Positions 1 through 9,960 are shown, counted from the stretch's first letter. The stretch: 64,000 nucleotides of DNA from Bradyrhizobium arachidis (GCF_024758505.1 NZ_CP077970.1:2852001-2916000); one strand, 5' to 3'. The notes: generated by a model not told the origin, from the sequence alone. Made by a program: numbers and translations.

Positions 1-984
1 GAGTTCGGGTTTGGCATGGCATCCGTGCGCTTCATCTGCGGTACGCAAACCCTGCACCGCGAACTCGAGCGCACGATCGCTCGCTATCTGGACAAGGATG
101 ACGCCATCCTGTTCGTGGCCTGCTTCGATGCCAATGGCGGGGTCTTCGAGCCGCTTCTGGAGGCCGACGACGCCATCATTTCTGATTCTCTCAATCACGC
201 TTCGATTATCGACGGCGTGCGCCTTTGCAAGGCGAGGCGATACCGCTTCGCCAACGGCGACATGAACGAGCTCGAGGATCGGCTCAAGGAGGCGAACAGG
301 GACGGAGCCCGGTTCAAATTGATCGCCACAGACGGCGTGTTCTCGATGGACGGATACGTGGCCAAGCTCCCCGCCATTTGCGCCTTGGCCGAGAGGTACG
401 GCGCCGCCGTCATGGTCGATGACTGCCATGCCACCGGTCATATCGGCGAAGCCGGCCGCGGCACGCCGACGCTGACAGGCACAAGCGGGCAGGTCGATAT
501 CGTCACGGGAACGCTCGGCAAGAGCCTGGGTGGCGCGATGGGCGGCTTTGTTGCGGCGTCGCAACCCATTGTTGATCTGCTTCGACAGCGAGCGCGTCCA
601 TATCTCTTCTCCAACAGCCTCGCTCCGGCAGTGGCTGCGGGATCGATTAAGGCGATCCAGATCGCGGAAACAGCCGATGACCGGCGGCAGCTTCTTGCTG
701 CGCATACGCGGCGCTTCCGGTCGGGCTTGGAGAAGGCTGGATTCGAACTCCTTGCGGGAGAGACGCCAATCATTCCAGTCATGCTGCACGACGCGCGCTT
801 GGCGCAGGACATGGCAGCCGCGCTGGATGAGCGCGGCATCTACGTCGCCGCGTTCTTCTATCCCGTCGTCCCCAAAGGAAAGGCGCGGATCAGGACACAG
901 ATGTCCGCCGCCCTGACCGAAGAGGACGTTGAACTGGCCGTCGAGGCCTTCGCCGACGCGGGCAAAGCGCTTGGCGTGATTTGA
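1..984 (+). CDS. kbl: 2-amino-3-ketobutyrate CoA ligase, 5' end outside the window
   Basis: PLP enzyme that cleaves 2-amino-3-ketobutyrate with CoA to glycine and acetyl-CoA, the second step of threonine breakdown. The frame is open from base 1 and the first residues ([15 protein letters not shown]) match the interior of the Kbl family, so the ATG at 16 is internal. Roughly 75 N-terminal residues are missing compared with the usual ~395. The PLP-lysine motif [10 protein letters not shown] is at about 505-534, and the VDDCHATG motif lies before it. The gene is followed after 19 bases by tdh, which supplies its substrate, as in the classical kbl-tdh operon. Confidence 0.95.
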   Translation, partial: EFGFGMASVRFICGTQTLHRELERTIARYLDKDDAILFVACFDANGGVFEPLLEADDAIISDSLNHASIIDGVRLCKARRYRFANGDMNELEDRLKEANRDGARFKLIATDGVFSMDGYVAKLPAICALAERYGAAVMVDDCHATGHIGEAGRGTPTLTGTSGQVDIVTGTLGKSLGGAMGGFVAASQPIVDLLRQRARPYLFSNSLAPAVAAGSIKAIQIAETADDRRQLLAAHTRRFRSGLEKAGFELLAGETPIIPVMLHDARLAQDMAAALDERGIYVAAFFYPVVPKGKARIRTQMSAALTEEDVELAVEAFADAGKALGVI

Positions 985-1003
985 TGGTTACAAAGGTGCT
1001 CTC

Positions 1004-2032
1004 ATGAAAGCTCTTGTCAAAGCAGCCGCCGAACCCGGGCTCTGGCTCGGTGAACGGGGAATCCCGCAGATCGGGCCGGATGACGTTCTCATCAAGATCA
1101 ACAAGACCGGGATCTGCGGCACGGATATCCATATCTACGCTTGGGATGAGTGGGCGCAACGGACCGTCCCCGTCCCGATGGTCGTCGGTCACGAGTATGC
1201 AGGCGAGATCGCCGAAGTCGGCGCGAACGTCACGAAATTCGCGATTGGGCAGCGCGTTTCGGGTGAGGGCCATGTTGTCGGCATGAGCAGCCGCGCTGCG
1301 CGGGGAGGGCGGTTTCACCTGGATCCTGAAACCAAGGGCATCGGTGTCAATATTCCCGGAGCTTTTGCCGAATATTTGCGTTTGCCCGCCTTTAATGTCG
1401 TGCCGCTGCCTGACGCCATCGACGACGAGATCGGGGCCATCCTCGATCCGCTCGGCAACGCCGTCCACACCGCGTTGTCGTTCGACCTCGTGGGTGAGGA
1501 TGTGCTCATCACCGGGGCAGGTCCCATTGGCATCATGAGCGCTGCAGTTGCCCGACATGTCGGTGCGCGGCACGTCGTGATCACCGATGTCAATCCGCGC
1601 CGCTTGGCATTGGCTTCGGATGTTGCTGACGTTGTTCCCGTCGACGTGACAAGGGAAGATCTTCGGTCTGTGACGCAGCGGCTGGGCATGAAGGAAGGCT
1701 TCGATGTGGGGCTCGAGATGAGTGGTGCTCCCGCTGCCTTCGATCAATTGGTCGAAAATCTGGTGATGGGCGGCAAGATTGCCATGCTCGGCATCCCCGC
1801 TCGGCCCGCGACAGTCGACTGGACCAAGCTTGTCTTCAAGATGCTTACCGTCAAGGGCATCTACGGTCGAGAGATGTTCGAGACCTGGCACAAGATGCTC
1901 GCAATGCTCGAAAGCGGTCTCGACATCCGAAAGATCATCACCCACCGCCTGCCTGCCGCGGAGTTCAAGACCGGATTTGAGATCATGCGGAGTGGCAATT
2001 GCGGCAAGATCGTTCTGGACTGGAAAGCGTGA
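1004..2032 (+). CDS. tdh: L-threonine 3-dehydrogenase lacking the structural-zinc cysteines
   Basis: Zinc alcohol-dehydrogenase family enzyme of 342 residues that oxidises L-threonine to 2-amino-3-ketobutyrate with NAD+. It resembles E. coli Tdh (341 residues) almost without gaps. Catalytic-zinc motifs are intact (GICGTD with Cys38, GHEYAGE with His63 and Glu64), as is the nucleotide-binding GAGPIGIM. The structural-zinc lobe is changed: positions matching E. coli Cys93, Cys96, Cys99 and Cys107 are Gly93, Ser96, Ala99 and Asp107, while the surrounding residues (SGEGH, RGGR, HL) are kept. The fold may therefore be stabilised without that zinc. It is co-oriented with kbl 19 bases upstream. Confidence 0.95.
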   Translation: MKALVKAAAEPGLWLGERGIPQIGPDDVLIKINKTGICGTDIHIYAWDEWAQRTVPVPMVVGHEYAGEIAEVGANVTKFAIGQRVSGEGHVVGMSSRAARGGRFHLDPETKGIGVNIPGAFAEYLRLPAFNVVPLPDAIDDEIGAILDPLGNAVHTALSFDLVGEDVLITGAGPIGIMSAAVARHVGARHVVITDVNPRRLALASDVADVVPVDVTREDLRSVTQRLGMKEGFDVGLEMSGAPAAFDQLVENLVMGGKIAMLGIPARPATVDWTKLVFKMLTVKGIYGREMFETWHKMLAMLESGLDIRKIITHRLPAAEFKTGFEIMRSGNCGKIVLDWKA

Positions 2033-2264
2033 ATGCGCCTCTTCTGACGACCCGTTCGAACGCCTTTGTGGCGCGCCGGCCCCTGACAGCAGATTGGCCG
2101 CTCCAGGATACCAACAATGAAATTCTATGCTGAACTTTGCAGCAGTCCGATTGCGTAATGCCGTCGGGCACAACCTACCCTGCAGCGGATGGGGTTCATC
2201 AGATGGCCCTCCCCCGCCAGGCACTGGCGATTGGGCCGGTACCACGATCAAGAGACCTTGACAC

Positions 2265-3140
2265 ATGATGACGACCGCAGCTCACCAGGCCGCAGCACGC
2301 GACAATGAGCCCGCGGTGCTGGTTCCTTTCGCCAGAGCGCATCTGGAAGGCGCCCTGAAGCTCTCCCAAGAGATGTCCTGGCCGTATCGGATCGAGGATT
2401 GGGATGTCGCGCTGCACTTGGGCCATGGCTTTGTTCTGCAGCACGACGGAGTGGTGATTGGGACGGCGGCGTGGTGGCCGTACGGCGAGACTCACGCTTC
2501 CGCCGGGATGATCATCGTCGCAAAGGCTGCCCAGGGCCGCGGCTATGGGGCCCAGCTCATGGATGCCTTGCTGACGTCCGCGCGCCCACGAACCGTTGCA
2601 CTGAATTCGACGGCCGAAGGCATCATGCTTTACCGGCGCCGCGGCTTCGTGCCGATCGGGGTCATCCACCAGCATCAGGGAATTCCAAGCGAGGACTGCG
2701 GGGCACAGCGATCGAGCCTCGTCAGGTCAATGGCTGCATCGGACTTCGAGGCAATCGCGCGGCTCGATCGCGAGGCTACGGGTCTGGAGAGGCGGCGGAT
2801 GCTGGATCGGCTCGTCCAGAGCGGTGATGGCTATATCCTGCAGCGTGACGGCACAGCCCGCGGCTACGCCATCTCTCGTCTTTTCGGCCGCGGGCACGTC
2901 ATCGGGCCTGTCGTAGCCGAAAGCCCGGCCGAAGCACGCGCGCTGATCGAGGCTGCGCTCGCACGCCTCGGCAGTGTTTTTGTCCGCATCGACACTTCTG
3001 CAACGTCGCAACTCGGGGAGTGGCTTGAAGGCATCGGCCTCGAGCAGGTCGGCGATGCCACCACCATGATCTTGGGAACGCCGGCACCATCGAGCGGACC
3101 TGCGCGCGTCTTTGCGATACCCAACCAGTCTTTCGGCTAG
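2265..3140 (+). CDS. GNAT N-acetyltransferase with two GNAT domains
   Basis: A 291-residue protein with an N-terminal acetyltransferase fold (about residues 15-140) carrying the acetyl-CoA loop QGRGYGAQL, and a second, more divergent GNAT-like half (about 150-280). This tandem layout is typical of GNAT proteins with an Acetyltransf_18-type C-terminal domain. The substrate is unknown. Its position between tdh and a D-threonine aldolase-like gene suggests an amino acid or amine related to that catabolic run. Two ATGs in a row (2265 and 2268) are possible starts. It ends 11 bases before the next gene. Confidence 0.8.
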   Translation: MMTTAAHQAAARDNEPAVLVPFARAHLEGALKLSQEMSWPYRIEDWDVALHLGHGFVLQHDGVVIGTAAWWPYGETHASAGMIIVAKAAQGRGYGAQLMDALLTSARPRTVALNSTAEGIMLYRRRGFVPIGVIHQHQGIPSEDCGAQRSSLVRSMAASDFEAIARLDREATGLERRRMLDRLVQSGDGYILQRDGTARGYAISRLFGRGHVIGPVVAESPAEARALIEAALARLGSVFVRIDTSATSQLGEWLEGIGLEQVGDATTMILGTPAPSSGPARVFAIPNQSFG

Positions 3141-3151
3141 GAGACATCGAC

Positions 3152-4336
3152 GTGCTACGCGAGGAGATGAGCGGGACGGATCACCAGAACGGCGAGGCGG
3201 CCGCAACGATCGGCACATTGGCAACGCCGGCCCTGCTGCTCGACAAGAATCGGCTCGATTGCAATCTCGCCCGTCTGTCCTCCCGCATGGCCGAGCAGGG
3301 CGTCGTGCTGCGTCCTCATATGAAGACGGCGAAATCCATTGACGTCGCCCAACGCGCCTATCCATCGGGGGCGGGACCAATCACTGTCTCAACCCTGGCG
3401 GAGGCGGAGTACTTCGCGCAGCATGGCTTCCGGGACATCACCTATGCCGTGGGACTTGCACCTCACACCGCCGCGAGGGCGATGCGCCTGAGGAAAGCGG
3501 GCATCGATATCAAGGTGCTGCTGGATTCGCCTGAGCAGGCCGCCATGCTTGGCGCGGCTGGTCGTGCCGCTGGTGTGATACCGTCCGCCTTCATCGAGAT
3601 CGACTGCGACAGTCATCGCGGCGGGCTGACCGGGACCGATCCCAAGCTCCTGGTCGTCGCGACAGCCCTGGCCGAGGCCGGCGTCAAGCTTACCGGCGTT
3701 CTCACCCATGCCGGCGAATCCTACAGCCTCAGTATGCCGGCGGCCCTTGTCGCAGCTGCGGAGAACGAACGCACCGTGGCCGTCGCCGCCGCAACGACAT
3801 TGCGTGCGGCCGGCCATGAATGTCCTGTCGTCAGCGTCGGCTCGACGCCGACCGCACATTTCGCCGATGATCTGACCGGCGTCACGGAAATGCGCGCCGG
3901 CGTCTACATGTTCTTCGATCTGGTCATGCACGGCGTCGGTGTCTGCACGACCGACGACATCGCCATCTCGGTGCTCGCCACCGTGATCGGCACGAAACCC
4001 GAGAAGGGCTGGATTTTGGTCGACGCAGGGTGGATGGCGCTGTCGCGCGATCGCGGCACCGCGGCGCAGCGGGTCGACCAGGGATACGGTCTGGTCTGCG
4101 ACGTGGCCGGCAAGATCTATCCCGACCTGATCGTCTCTCAAGCAAGCCAGGAGCACGGGATCCTCGCCATCAGGCCCGGGTCGGCGCACGCTTTGCCCAA
4201 TCTTCCGATCGGCGCGAAGGTCAGGATTGTCCCCAATCACGCCTGTGCGACGGCGGCGCAACACGAGTTGTACAACGTCGTCTCCGCCAGCAGCGACGCG
4301 ATTCACGCCCGATGGCCCCGGATGCGCGGCTGGTAG
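3152..4336 (+). CDS. D-threonine aldolase / D-serine dehydratase family PLP enzyme
   Basis: A 394-residue enzyme with an alanine-racemase-type PLP barrel at the N terminus and the metal-binding C-terminal domain of the D-threonine aldolase/D-serine dehydratase family. The PLP lysine is in RPHMKTAKS near residue 53, and the zinc motif PNHACAT is near residue 363. Members cleave or dehydrate D-3-hydroxyamino acids. Given kbl-tdh upstream, a D-threonine or 3-hydroxy-D-aspartate-like substrate is plausible but not shown. The GTG at 3152 has an AGGAG eight bases upstream; the ATG at 3167 sits directly against its own purine run and is less likely. Confidence 0.85.
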   Translation: MLREEMSGTDHQNGEAAATIGTLATPALLLDKNRLDCNLARLSSRMAEQGVVLRPHMKTAKSIDVAQRAYPSGAGPITVSTLAEAEYFAQHGFRDITYAVGLAPHTAARAMRLRKAGIDIKVLLDSPEQAAMLGAAGRAAGVIPSAFIEIDCDSHRGGLTGTDPKLLVVATALAEAGVKLTGVLTHAGESYSLSMPAALVAAAENERTVAVAAATTLRAAGHECPVVSVGSTPTAHFADDLTGVTEMRAGVYMFFDLVMHGVGVCTTDDIAISVLATVIGTKPEKGWILVDAGWMALSRDRGTAAQRVDQGYGLVCDVAGKIYPDLIVSQASQEHGILAIRPGSAHALPNLPIGAKVRIVPNHACATAAQHELYNVVSASSDAIHARWPRMRGW

Positions 4337-4411
4337 GGCTGGCCGGACATTCCCGGCCCCCTGGTTCCTGCCGCTGATCGGCGCCTATTACCGAATCAAG
4401 GATCGCTTCCA

Positions 4412-5875
4412 ATGACTTCCCCCCTTCGACATCTGACGGAAGCCGGCTTCCTCGGAAAATTCTACATCGACGGAGAATGGCGGAAGCCAATCGGATCAGT
4501 CGCGGCAGCAGCAACCGTCGTCAATCCGGCGACGGAGCAGCCGATCGCTGACGTCGCGCTCGGCGATGACGATGACGTGGACTGCGCCATAGCAGCTGCC
4601 AGACGAGCCTTCGCCGGCTGGTCCATGACATCGCCTGCTGACAGAGCGGCGCTGCTCGACAGGGTTCACGGCTTGCTTCTCCAGCGGCTGGAGTTGTTCG
4701 CGCAGGCGCTCACGGCCGAGATGGGAGCTGCCATCACCTATGCGCGCCGAGCCCAGGTGCCGCTGGCCGCCGAACATATCCGTGTCGCCCGGGATAATCT
4801 CGCGAATTATCCCTTCATCACGGCGCGCGGCAGCACCGCGATCTTACGCGAGGCGATCGGCGTGTGCGGCCTCATCACGCCGTGGAACTGGCCACTTTAT
4901 CAGATCACAGCCAAGGTCGGCCCGGCGATCGCAGCCGGCTGCACTGTGGTGTTGAAACCGAGCGAATTATCGCCGCTGAGCGCCTTGCTATTTGCTGAGG
5001 TAATGGATGATGCCGGTTGTCCGCCCGGCGTCTTCAACCTAGTCAATGGAACAGGTCCGATCGTGGGCGCTCGTCTGGCGTCGCATCCGCAGGTGGACAT
5101 GATCTCGATCACCGGCTCGACGCGGGCCGGCGTTCTCGTCGCGCAGGCTGCGGCGCCCACCGTTAAGCGCGTTGCCCAGGAGCTCGGCGGCAAGTCGCCG
5201 AACATCATTTTGCCGGATGCCGATCTGAGCCGCGCCGCTCCGCTCGGCGTCGGCGCAGCCTTCCGCAATCTCGGCCAATCCTGCAGCGCACCGACACGTA
5301 TGCTTGTGTCCCGCTCACAGTTGAAGGAGGTCGAGATTCTGGCGGCGGCCGCCGCTTCTGAATTGGTGGTCGGCGATCCCCTTGCGGAAGGCACGACCCA
5401 TGGCCCGATCGCCAACCGGCCGCAGTTCGAGCGCATCCAGACCATGATCGGCGTCGGACTGGAGGAAGGAGCCAAGCTTGTCATCGGCGGGCCAGGGCGG
5501 CTCGCCGATCTTCCGATCGGCCTCTATGCGCGGCCGACGATCTTCTCCAACGTCCGTCGCGACATGAGGATCGCGCAGGAGGAGATCTTCGGCCCGGTGC
5601 TGTCGATCATTCCCTACGACACCGTGGAGGAGGCGATCGAGATCGCCAACGACACGGTCTACGGTCTCGGCGCCCATGTACAAGGCACTGATCTGGATAC
5701 GGTGCGGGCCGTCGCCGGGCGGATCCAGTCGGGTCAAGTGCATCTCAACCATCCCGACTGGGACCCCAATGCACCTTTCGGCGGATACAAGCGGTCCGGC
5801 AACGGTCGGGAATACGGCCCGGAGGGCATGGAGGAATATCTGGAGACCAAGGCCGTCCTCGGATTTTACCGATGA
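4412..5875 (+). CDS. NAD(P)+-dependent aldehyde dehydrogenase
   Basis: A 487-residue member of the classical ALDH superfamily, which oxidises aldehydes to acids. Visible motifs are TPWNWPLYQ (cofactor site), QELGGKSPNI with the general-base Glu, and NLGQSCSAPTR with the catalytic Cys, followed by EEIFGPVLSI and the C-terminal PFGGYKRSGNGREYG. It follows the D-threonine aldolase-like gene by 75 bases. A natural role would be oxidation of the aldehyde released by that lyase (acetaldehyde or glycolaldehyde type), but this is inferred from position only. Confidence 0.9.
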   Translation: MTSPLRHLTEAGFLGKFYIDGEWRKPIGSVAAAATVVNPATEQPIADVALGDDDDVDCAIAAARRAFAGWSMTSPADRAALLDRVHGLLLQRLELFAQALTAEMGAAITYARRAQVPLAAEHIRVARDNLANYPFITARGSTAILREAIGVCGLITPWNWPLYQITAKVGPAIAAGCTVVLKPSELSPLSALLFAEVMDDAGCPPGVFNLVNGTGPIVGARLASHPQVDMISITGSTRAGVLVAQAAAPTVKRVAQELGGKSPNIILPDADLSRAAPLGVGAAFRNLGQSCSAPTRMLVSRSQLKEVEILAAAAASELVVGDPLAEGTTHGPIANRPQFERIQTMIGVGLEEGAKLVIGGPGRLADLPIGLYARPTIFSNVRRDMRIAQEEIFGPVLSIIPYDTVEEAIEIANDTVYGLGAHVQGTDLDTVRAVAGRIQSGQVHLNHPDWDPNAPFGGYKRSGNGREYGPEGMEEYLETKAVLGFYR

Positions 5876-5963
5876 AGGCCAACTCTAGGACGAACCCTTC
5901 AACACTAACGTGCCGCATGTGGGCGACACTTTGGCACACGTTGCATAGGATTGGATAAGGTAC

Positions 5964-6917
5964 GTGGTGAAATTCATCTCCGAAAGCGAATCCACCCGTC
6001 TCATCTCGCATGAGTCGGCGTTCGAGGCCGTAAGGAAGGCGCTCATCGCGGCAGCTTCGACCGAAGCGAAGGTATTTCCTGCTGTCATCGCACATGCCTC
6101 CTATCGCCAGAACACCTTTTCACTTAAGTCGGGCTCGACGCCCGACTTGGCCGGCTTCAAGGTCGGCTCGTTCTGGCCCGACAACCCTGCCAAAGGCCGT
6201 CCGCGCCATAGCTCGACGATCTTCCTGATCGATCAGGATAGCGGACGGATCGGTGCGCTGGTGGAGGCTTCGGCCGTTAATGCCTATCGAACGGCTGCGG
6301 CCGACGCCGTGGCGGCGGAAACGCTCGCGCGACCGGAGTCCGAGACATTGGCCATCTTCGGAGCTGGAAACCAGGCATTGTTCGAATGCTGTGCCCTCGC
6401 ACGAATCCTTCCGCTGAAGCGCTTACATATCGTCGCGCGCAATCGCGATAAAGCCAATGCCTTCGCGACCAACCTGTTGTCGTGTGGTTTGAAACTCGAC
6501 ATTCGTATCTCGATGGCGGAAGAGGCGTGTCGGGAGGCAGACATCATTGTTACAGCGACGCCGTCTCGCGTCCCGCTGTTCGACCCGGAATGGGTTCGTC
6601 CGGGCACGCACATCGCCGGCATGGGATCCGATGCACGCGGGAAACAGGAGTTGCCGAGCGAGCTCTTCGAGCGTGCGAAGCTGTTTTGCGATCTACCGGA
6701 GCAATCGATTCAGATCGGGGAATTTCAGCATGTTCGCGAAAAGATCGAACGCGGCGAATTGGTTTTGAACGCAATCGGCGCGCTGCTCGAAGGGCGCTGT
6801 TCGGGCAGGATCGCGCGGGACGATATCACCATTTTCGATAGCTCCGGCATTGCCCTCCAGGATCTGTACATCGGCCAATTCCTGCTTTCGACGAGCAAGG
6901 TACCGACGAACTCTTGA
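5964..6917 (+). CDS. ornithine cyclodeaminase / mu-crystallin family protein
   Basis: A 317-residue NAD(P)-binding protein of the ornithine cyclodeaminase/mu-crystallin family, with the Rossmann motif FGAGNQALFE near residue 132 and the family's GMGSDARGKQELP block. Members include ornithine and lysine cyclodeaminases, ketimine reductases and alanine dehydrogenases, so the substrate cannot be assigned. The start is one of two consecutive GTG codons (5964, 5967) after the purine-rich GGATAAGG. It appears to close the amino-acid catabolic run. Confidence 0.85.
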   Translation: MVKFISESESTRLISHESAFEAVRKALIAAASTEAKVFPAVIAHASYRQNTFSLKSGSTPDLAGFKVGSFWPDNPAKGRPRHSSTIFLIDQDSGRIGALVEASAVNAYRTAAADAVAAETLARPESETLAIFGAGNQALFECCALARILPLKRLHIVARNRDKANAFATNLLSCGLKLDIRISMAEEACREADIIVTATPSRVPLFDPEWVRPGTHIAGMGSDARGKQELPSELFERAKLFCDLPEQSIQIGEFQHVREKIERGELVLNAIGALLEGRCSGRIARDDITIFDSSGIALQDLYIGQFLLSTSKVPTNS

Positions 6918-6985
6918 GGCGCGCGAAGGTGCGCCGGACGCAAGCCCCCCTGCACTTCAGTTAGGGCGTGGCCTCATTCTGAAGC

Positions 6986-7699
6986 CTACGCAACGGCGAC
7001 CCTAGCATCGGTTGTTAGGTGCCCAGGAAAGACGACGTCGCAATAAATCCCGAAATCACGACCGTGACGCTGGACCACTGTACGCAGGATTTCGACGTCT
7101 ACCGGCAAACGATCCTGCTCGATCGTGATGAAACCACAGCGTCCGCAGGGCCTCTTGCCCCGCAACACGACTTCTCCGATCCTGATCTCCCGGCCGATCC
7201 AGTCTTTTTCAGGCATCGTATGGTCCTCGTCCGGCCAGTCGACAAGAATGTTCGGACGGAAGCGGCGCGTGTCGATGACGCTGTCGGGCAACTCTCGGCT
7301 AAGGCTGCGCAGTGCAGCCGTGGTCAAGAGATGGATCGGAGCGTGCTCGTAGCGGGGGCGGAAACCGCCGGATCCGATCGGGTCGAAAGGCTTCAGCATT
7401 GGCTTGAAGCCGAAGGTCGTCGACAAGGCTTCCTGCATCGAGGCGTCGTCCGGTCCAGCCCAACTCCTGCCATCGACCGAAACGGCGACGCCGCCATCGG
7501 CGATCTTGGCATGTGCGCGTGGCACGCCGATGAACTGCTTTTCCCGCCCGGGGGATGCGATGCGGCCGGTCGCTTCATCGAGCACTCCCCAGATCCGGTC
7601 GCCGGCAATGCCGCCTGCCTCGACTCGAGCCACGGCGAGCTGTTCGCCAGCCATGGAGCTCACCGGATAGCGCCAGAGTTCTGCGACCTTACCGTTCAT
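6986..7699 (-). CDS. MOSC domain protein
   Basis: About 237 residues from the chosen start: an N-terminal MOSC beta-barrel (VAELWRYPVSSMAGE) and a C-terminal MOSC domain containing RPNILVDW and the conserved cysteine region GKRPCGRCGFITIEQD. MOSC proteins relate to the molybdenum-cofactor sulfurase C-terminal domain and to mARC-type molybdenum-cofactor reductases. The start MNGKVAELW at 7699 is chosen because it matches where the domain normally begins and has GAGAG just upstream; an upstream in-frame ATG at 7747 would add 16 residues. It converges with the ornithine-cyclodeaminase-like gene. Confidence 0.85.
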   Translation of the reverse strand: MNGKVAELWRYPVSSMAGEQLAVARVEAGGIAGDRIWGVLDEATGRIASPGREKQFIGVPRAHAKIADGGVAVSVDGRSWAGPDDASMQEALSTTFGFKPMLKPFDPIGSGGFRPRYEHAPIHLLTTAALRSLSRELPDSVIDTRRFRPNILVDWPDEDHTMPEKDWIGREIRIGEVVLRGKRPCGRCGFITIEQDRLPVDVEILRTVVQRHGRDFGIYCDVVFPGHLTTDARVAVA

Positions 7700-7747
7700 A
7701 GGCTCTCGAGCCTCTGCGAGCCGGGATGTGGATATGGTGACCGGCAT

Positions 7748-8120
7748 TGGTTTCAGGCATAGTTCCCGTCACTACTGTCATCGGCCAAGGCTCCTGGTTT
7801 TGTCACCGTGCCATCGTTCTCTCAGTGCTGATCCCGGCGGTCAAGCATGCCTTCCCCTGAAACGCTTGCATATTCTCGCGCGCAATCGCGACGGCGTTGC
7901 TTGATCCTGTTGACTGCCGCTCAACTCGATTACGGGCGCGAGGTCGCACTACAAGTCGGTTTCGGCTTCTGGGGCAAAAGAACCTGGACTGCGGAAGGTC
8001 GTGCTGACTTTGCGGTAGACCAGAGGGCCGTCTGCTGAATGACCCTGTATTGCGGCACATTCTGCCAGATGCCCGCGGCTATGCTCGACTTAATAAGCCA
8101 GATGGATAGGAGCGAAAGAC
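7748..8120. other. intergenic stretch without a recognised gene
   Basis: About 370 bases between the MOSC gene and the HAD gene. Short open frames on both strands have no recognisable protein character or convincing ribosome-binding sites. It must hold the promoter for the rightward HAD-kinase-aminotransferase set, but no confident -35/-10 pair was found. Confidence 0.5.
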
Positions 8121-8789
8121 ATGGGGCGCTTCCGGCCGAAATACGTGACGTTTGATTGCCACGGCACACTGATCAATTTCCAAATGGCGGAAGCCGCACG
8201 GGATCTGTTCGGACATCTTCTGGACAGACCGCGCTTGGACGAATTCATCAGAAACTTCCAAGCCTACCGTATCGACGAGGTGTTGCAGGACTGGAAGCCC
8301 TATGCCGATGTCGTTCACAACGCACTGGAGCGCGCCTGCCGCCGCAACAACATCCCGTTCCGCGCCGGAGAGGCCGAAACGATCTATAACCGCATTCCGA
8401 CTTGGGGACCGCATCCGGACGTACCCGATGGCTTAGCCCAGCTCGCCAGGGAAATTCCGTTGGTCATCCTTTCGAACTCGATGAAGGTTCAAATTCCGTC
8501 GAACGTGGCAAAGCTCGGCGCGCCGTTTCATGCGGTCTACACTGCTGAAGAGGCGGGGGCCTATAAGCCGCACTTCAAGGCGTTCGAATATATGTTCGAC
8601 ATGCTGGGATGCGGCCCAGAGGACGTAACGCACGTTTCCTCGTCTTTCCGCCACGACCTGATGTCTGCCTATGATCTGGGTATCAAGAGCAAAGTCTGGG
8701 TCAATCGCCGCCACGAGCCGGCCAACCCCTACTACGAGTACGCCGAAATCGGCGATGTGACGCTGCTACCAGGCGTTTTCGGGCTCTGA
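8121..8789 (+). CDS. HAD hydrolase, type II haloacid dehalogenase-like
   Basis: A 222-residue HAD-superfamily hydrolase. Motif I is FDCHGTL with the nucleophilic Asp near residue 11, motif II is ILSNS, motif III is YKPHFKAFE and motif IV is SSSFRHDL. The lack of Asp two residues after the nucleophile and the general layout fit L-2-haloacid dehalogenase-like members rather than classical phosphatases. Sixteen bases separate it from the kinase gene, so it is likely in one operon with the kinase and phospho-lyase-like aminotransferase. Its substrate may be a phosphorylated or haloacid-like intermediate; this is inference. Confidence 0.8.
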   Translation: MGRFRPKYVTFDCHGTLINFQMAEAARDLFGHLLDRPRLDEFIRNFQAYRIDEVLQDWKPYADVVHNALERACRRNNIPFRAGEAETIYNRIPTWGPHPDVPDGLAQLAREIPLVILSNSMKVQIPSNVAKLGAPFHAVYTAEEAGAYKPHFKAFEYMFDMLGCGPEDVTHVSSSFRHDLMSAYDLGIKSKVWVNRRHEPANPYYEYAEIGDVTLLPGVFGL

Positions 8790-8805
8790 TGAAACAAGGG
8801 GGCCG

Positions 8806-9960
8806 ATGCCTTTGCGGAGCACCTCGCCCGTTCTTGCGCAAGCAGTCACCAGAAGCCAGCTTTCAAGCCCAAGCATAGAAACACCCGTGATTGCAACCGT
8901 CCACCATCTTTCTTGCGCGTCAGCGTCAACCGAAACCTATTTTCGCGCGGCCGCCGCGGTCCTGGCCATGCACTCCGACTCCTCCGGACCTGATATGTCG
9001 GCGTCACTGCTGAAGCGTCACTACGGAGTGACTGGATCAATCGCGACGTTGTCCTCTGAGGTCGAGCGCACCGTTGAAGTCGGCATCCCGGACGGCGGGC
9101 GGTGCATCCTGAAGACGTCGACCAGACCGGAGGCGGTCGACAGCTTTCGTTTTCAGACCTCGGCCATGGCAGGCTTGCGGGGTGCGGCAGGCTTCGTTGC
9201 ACCCGCAGTGCTGCGCACGAGCAGCGGCGCATTGATGTTTGAGGAAGAGGGGATATGCGGGTACATGCAGACCCGGATCGAGGGCATTCCGCTGCACCAG
9301 GTGGTGCCCACTCCCGAGCTGCTTTTTCGTACTGGCCGCGCCCTCGCTCGGCTTGATTTAGCGCTTGCGCAAGTCAACGTGCTTGCAGCCCATCGGCCCG
9401 TTCTTTGGCATGTCGGGTGCTGGTCGCGGCTGATGGAACTGGAGCAGTACCTACCAAGCCGGAGCGTTGCCGATAGCGTTCGCGCCGCCATGGCGGAGTA
9501 TCTGGAGTTTGTTGAGCCGCAAATCTCGAACGTCGTCTGGCAGGTCACTCACAACGATCCCAGCCCGTTCAATATGATTGTGACTGGCCAGGGACTGGGC
9601 TTCATCGATTTTGGTGATGGCTGCTGGAGCCCCAGGATCCAGGATCTGGCGATTGCAGCAAGCCACCTCGTATCAGACTCGACGCTTCCTCTGGGGGGCG
9701 CCGAACACCTCATTGCCGGCTACGCCTCTGTCATCTCGCTTTCAGAGCTGGAAGTAAGACTCCTCGTCGGACTGATGCGGGCGCGACAAAGCGCGTTGAT
9801 CCTGGTCAATTACTGGCGCGCCCACCTTTTCCCGGCCGACGCTCAATACATCAAAAAGAATGTCGCGCGTGCTGAGCACGGCCTTTCGATCCTCGCGTGT
9901 CTTGATGTCACCTCGGCCGAGGCAACAGTCCTAGCGGCTGTGTCGTCGTCCTTGCCGTAA
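8806..9960 (+). CDS. APH-fold small-molecule kinase, hydroxylysine-kinase-like
   Basis: A 384-residue aminoglycoside-phosphotransferase-fold protein. The catalytic loop THNDPSPFN (pattern HxDxxxxN) and the metal-binding FIDFGD are clear in the C-terminal half. Kinases of this branch, together with a class III aminotransferase-fold phospho-lyase, act on amino alcohols; the described mammalian pair is hydroxylysine kinase with 5-phosphohydroxy-L-lysine phospho-lyase. The next gene encodes exactly such a partner, which favours a catabolic kinase over antibiotic resistance. The first 40-60 residues look poorly structured, so a downstream start is possible. Confidence 0.8.
   Translation: MPLRSTSPVLAQAVTRSQLSSPSIETPVIATVHHLSCASASTETYFRAAAAVLAMHSDSSGPDMSASLLKRHYGVTGSIATLSSEVERTVEVGIPDGGRCILKTSTRPEAVDSFRFQTSAMAGLRGAAGFVAPAVLRTSSGALMFEEEGICGYMQTRIEGIPLHQVVPTPELLFRTGRALARLDLALAQVNVLAAHRPVLWHVGCWSRLMELEQYLPSRSVADSVRAAMAEYLEFVEPQISNVVWQVTHNDPSPFNMIVTGQGLGFIDFGDGCWSPRIQDLAIAASHLVSDSTLPLGGAEHLIAGYASVISLSELEVRLLVGLMRARQSALILVNYWRAHLFPADAQYIKKNVARAEHGLSILACLDVTSAEATVLAAVSSSLP

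Noticed and set aside
890..2266. Long open frame of 458 codons on the minus strand
   Set aside because: It lies antisense to kbl and tdh, which match known proteins across their length, and its translation is low-complexity; a high-GC shadow.
5932..5945. Sigma-54-like promoter TGGCAC...TTGC upstream of the ornithine-cyclodeaminase-like gene
   Set aside because: Both halves are present, but only three bases separate TGGCAC and TTGC where five are needed; sigma-54 spacing is strict.
8806..9960. Aminoglycoside resistance phosphotransferase
   Set aside because: The fold fits, but the phospho-lyase-like partner and catabolic neighbourhood make a metabolic kinase more likely.
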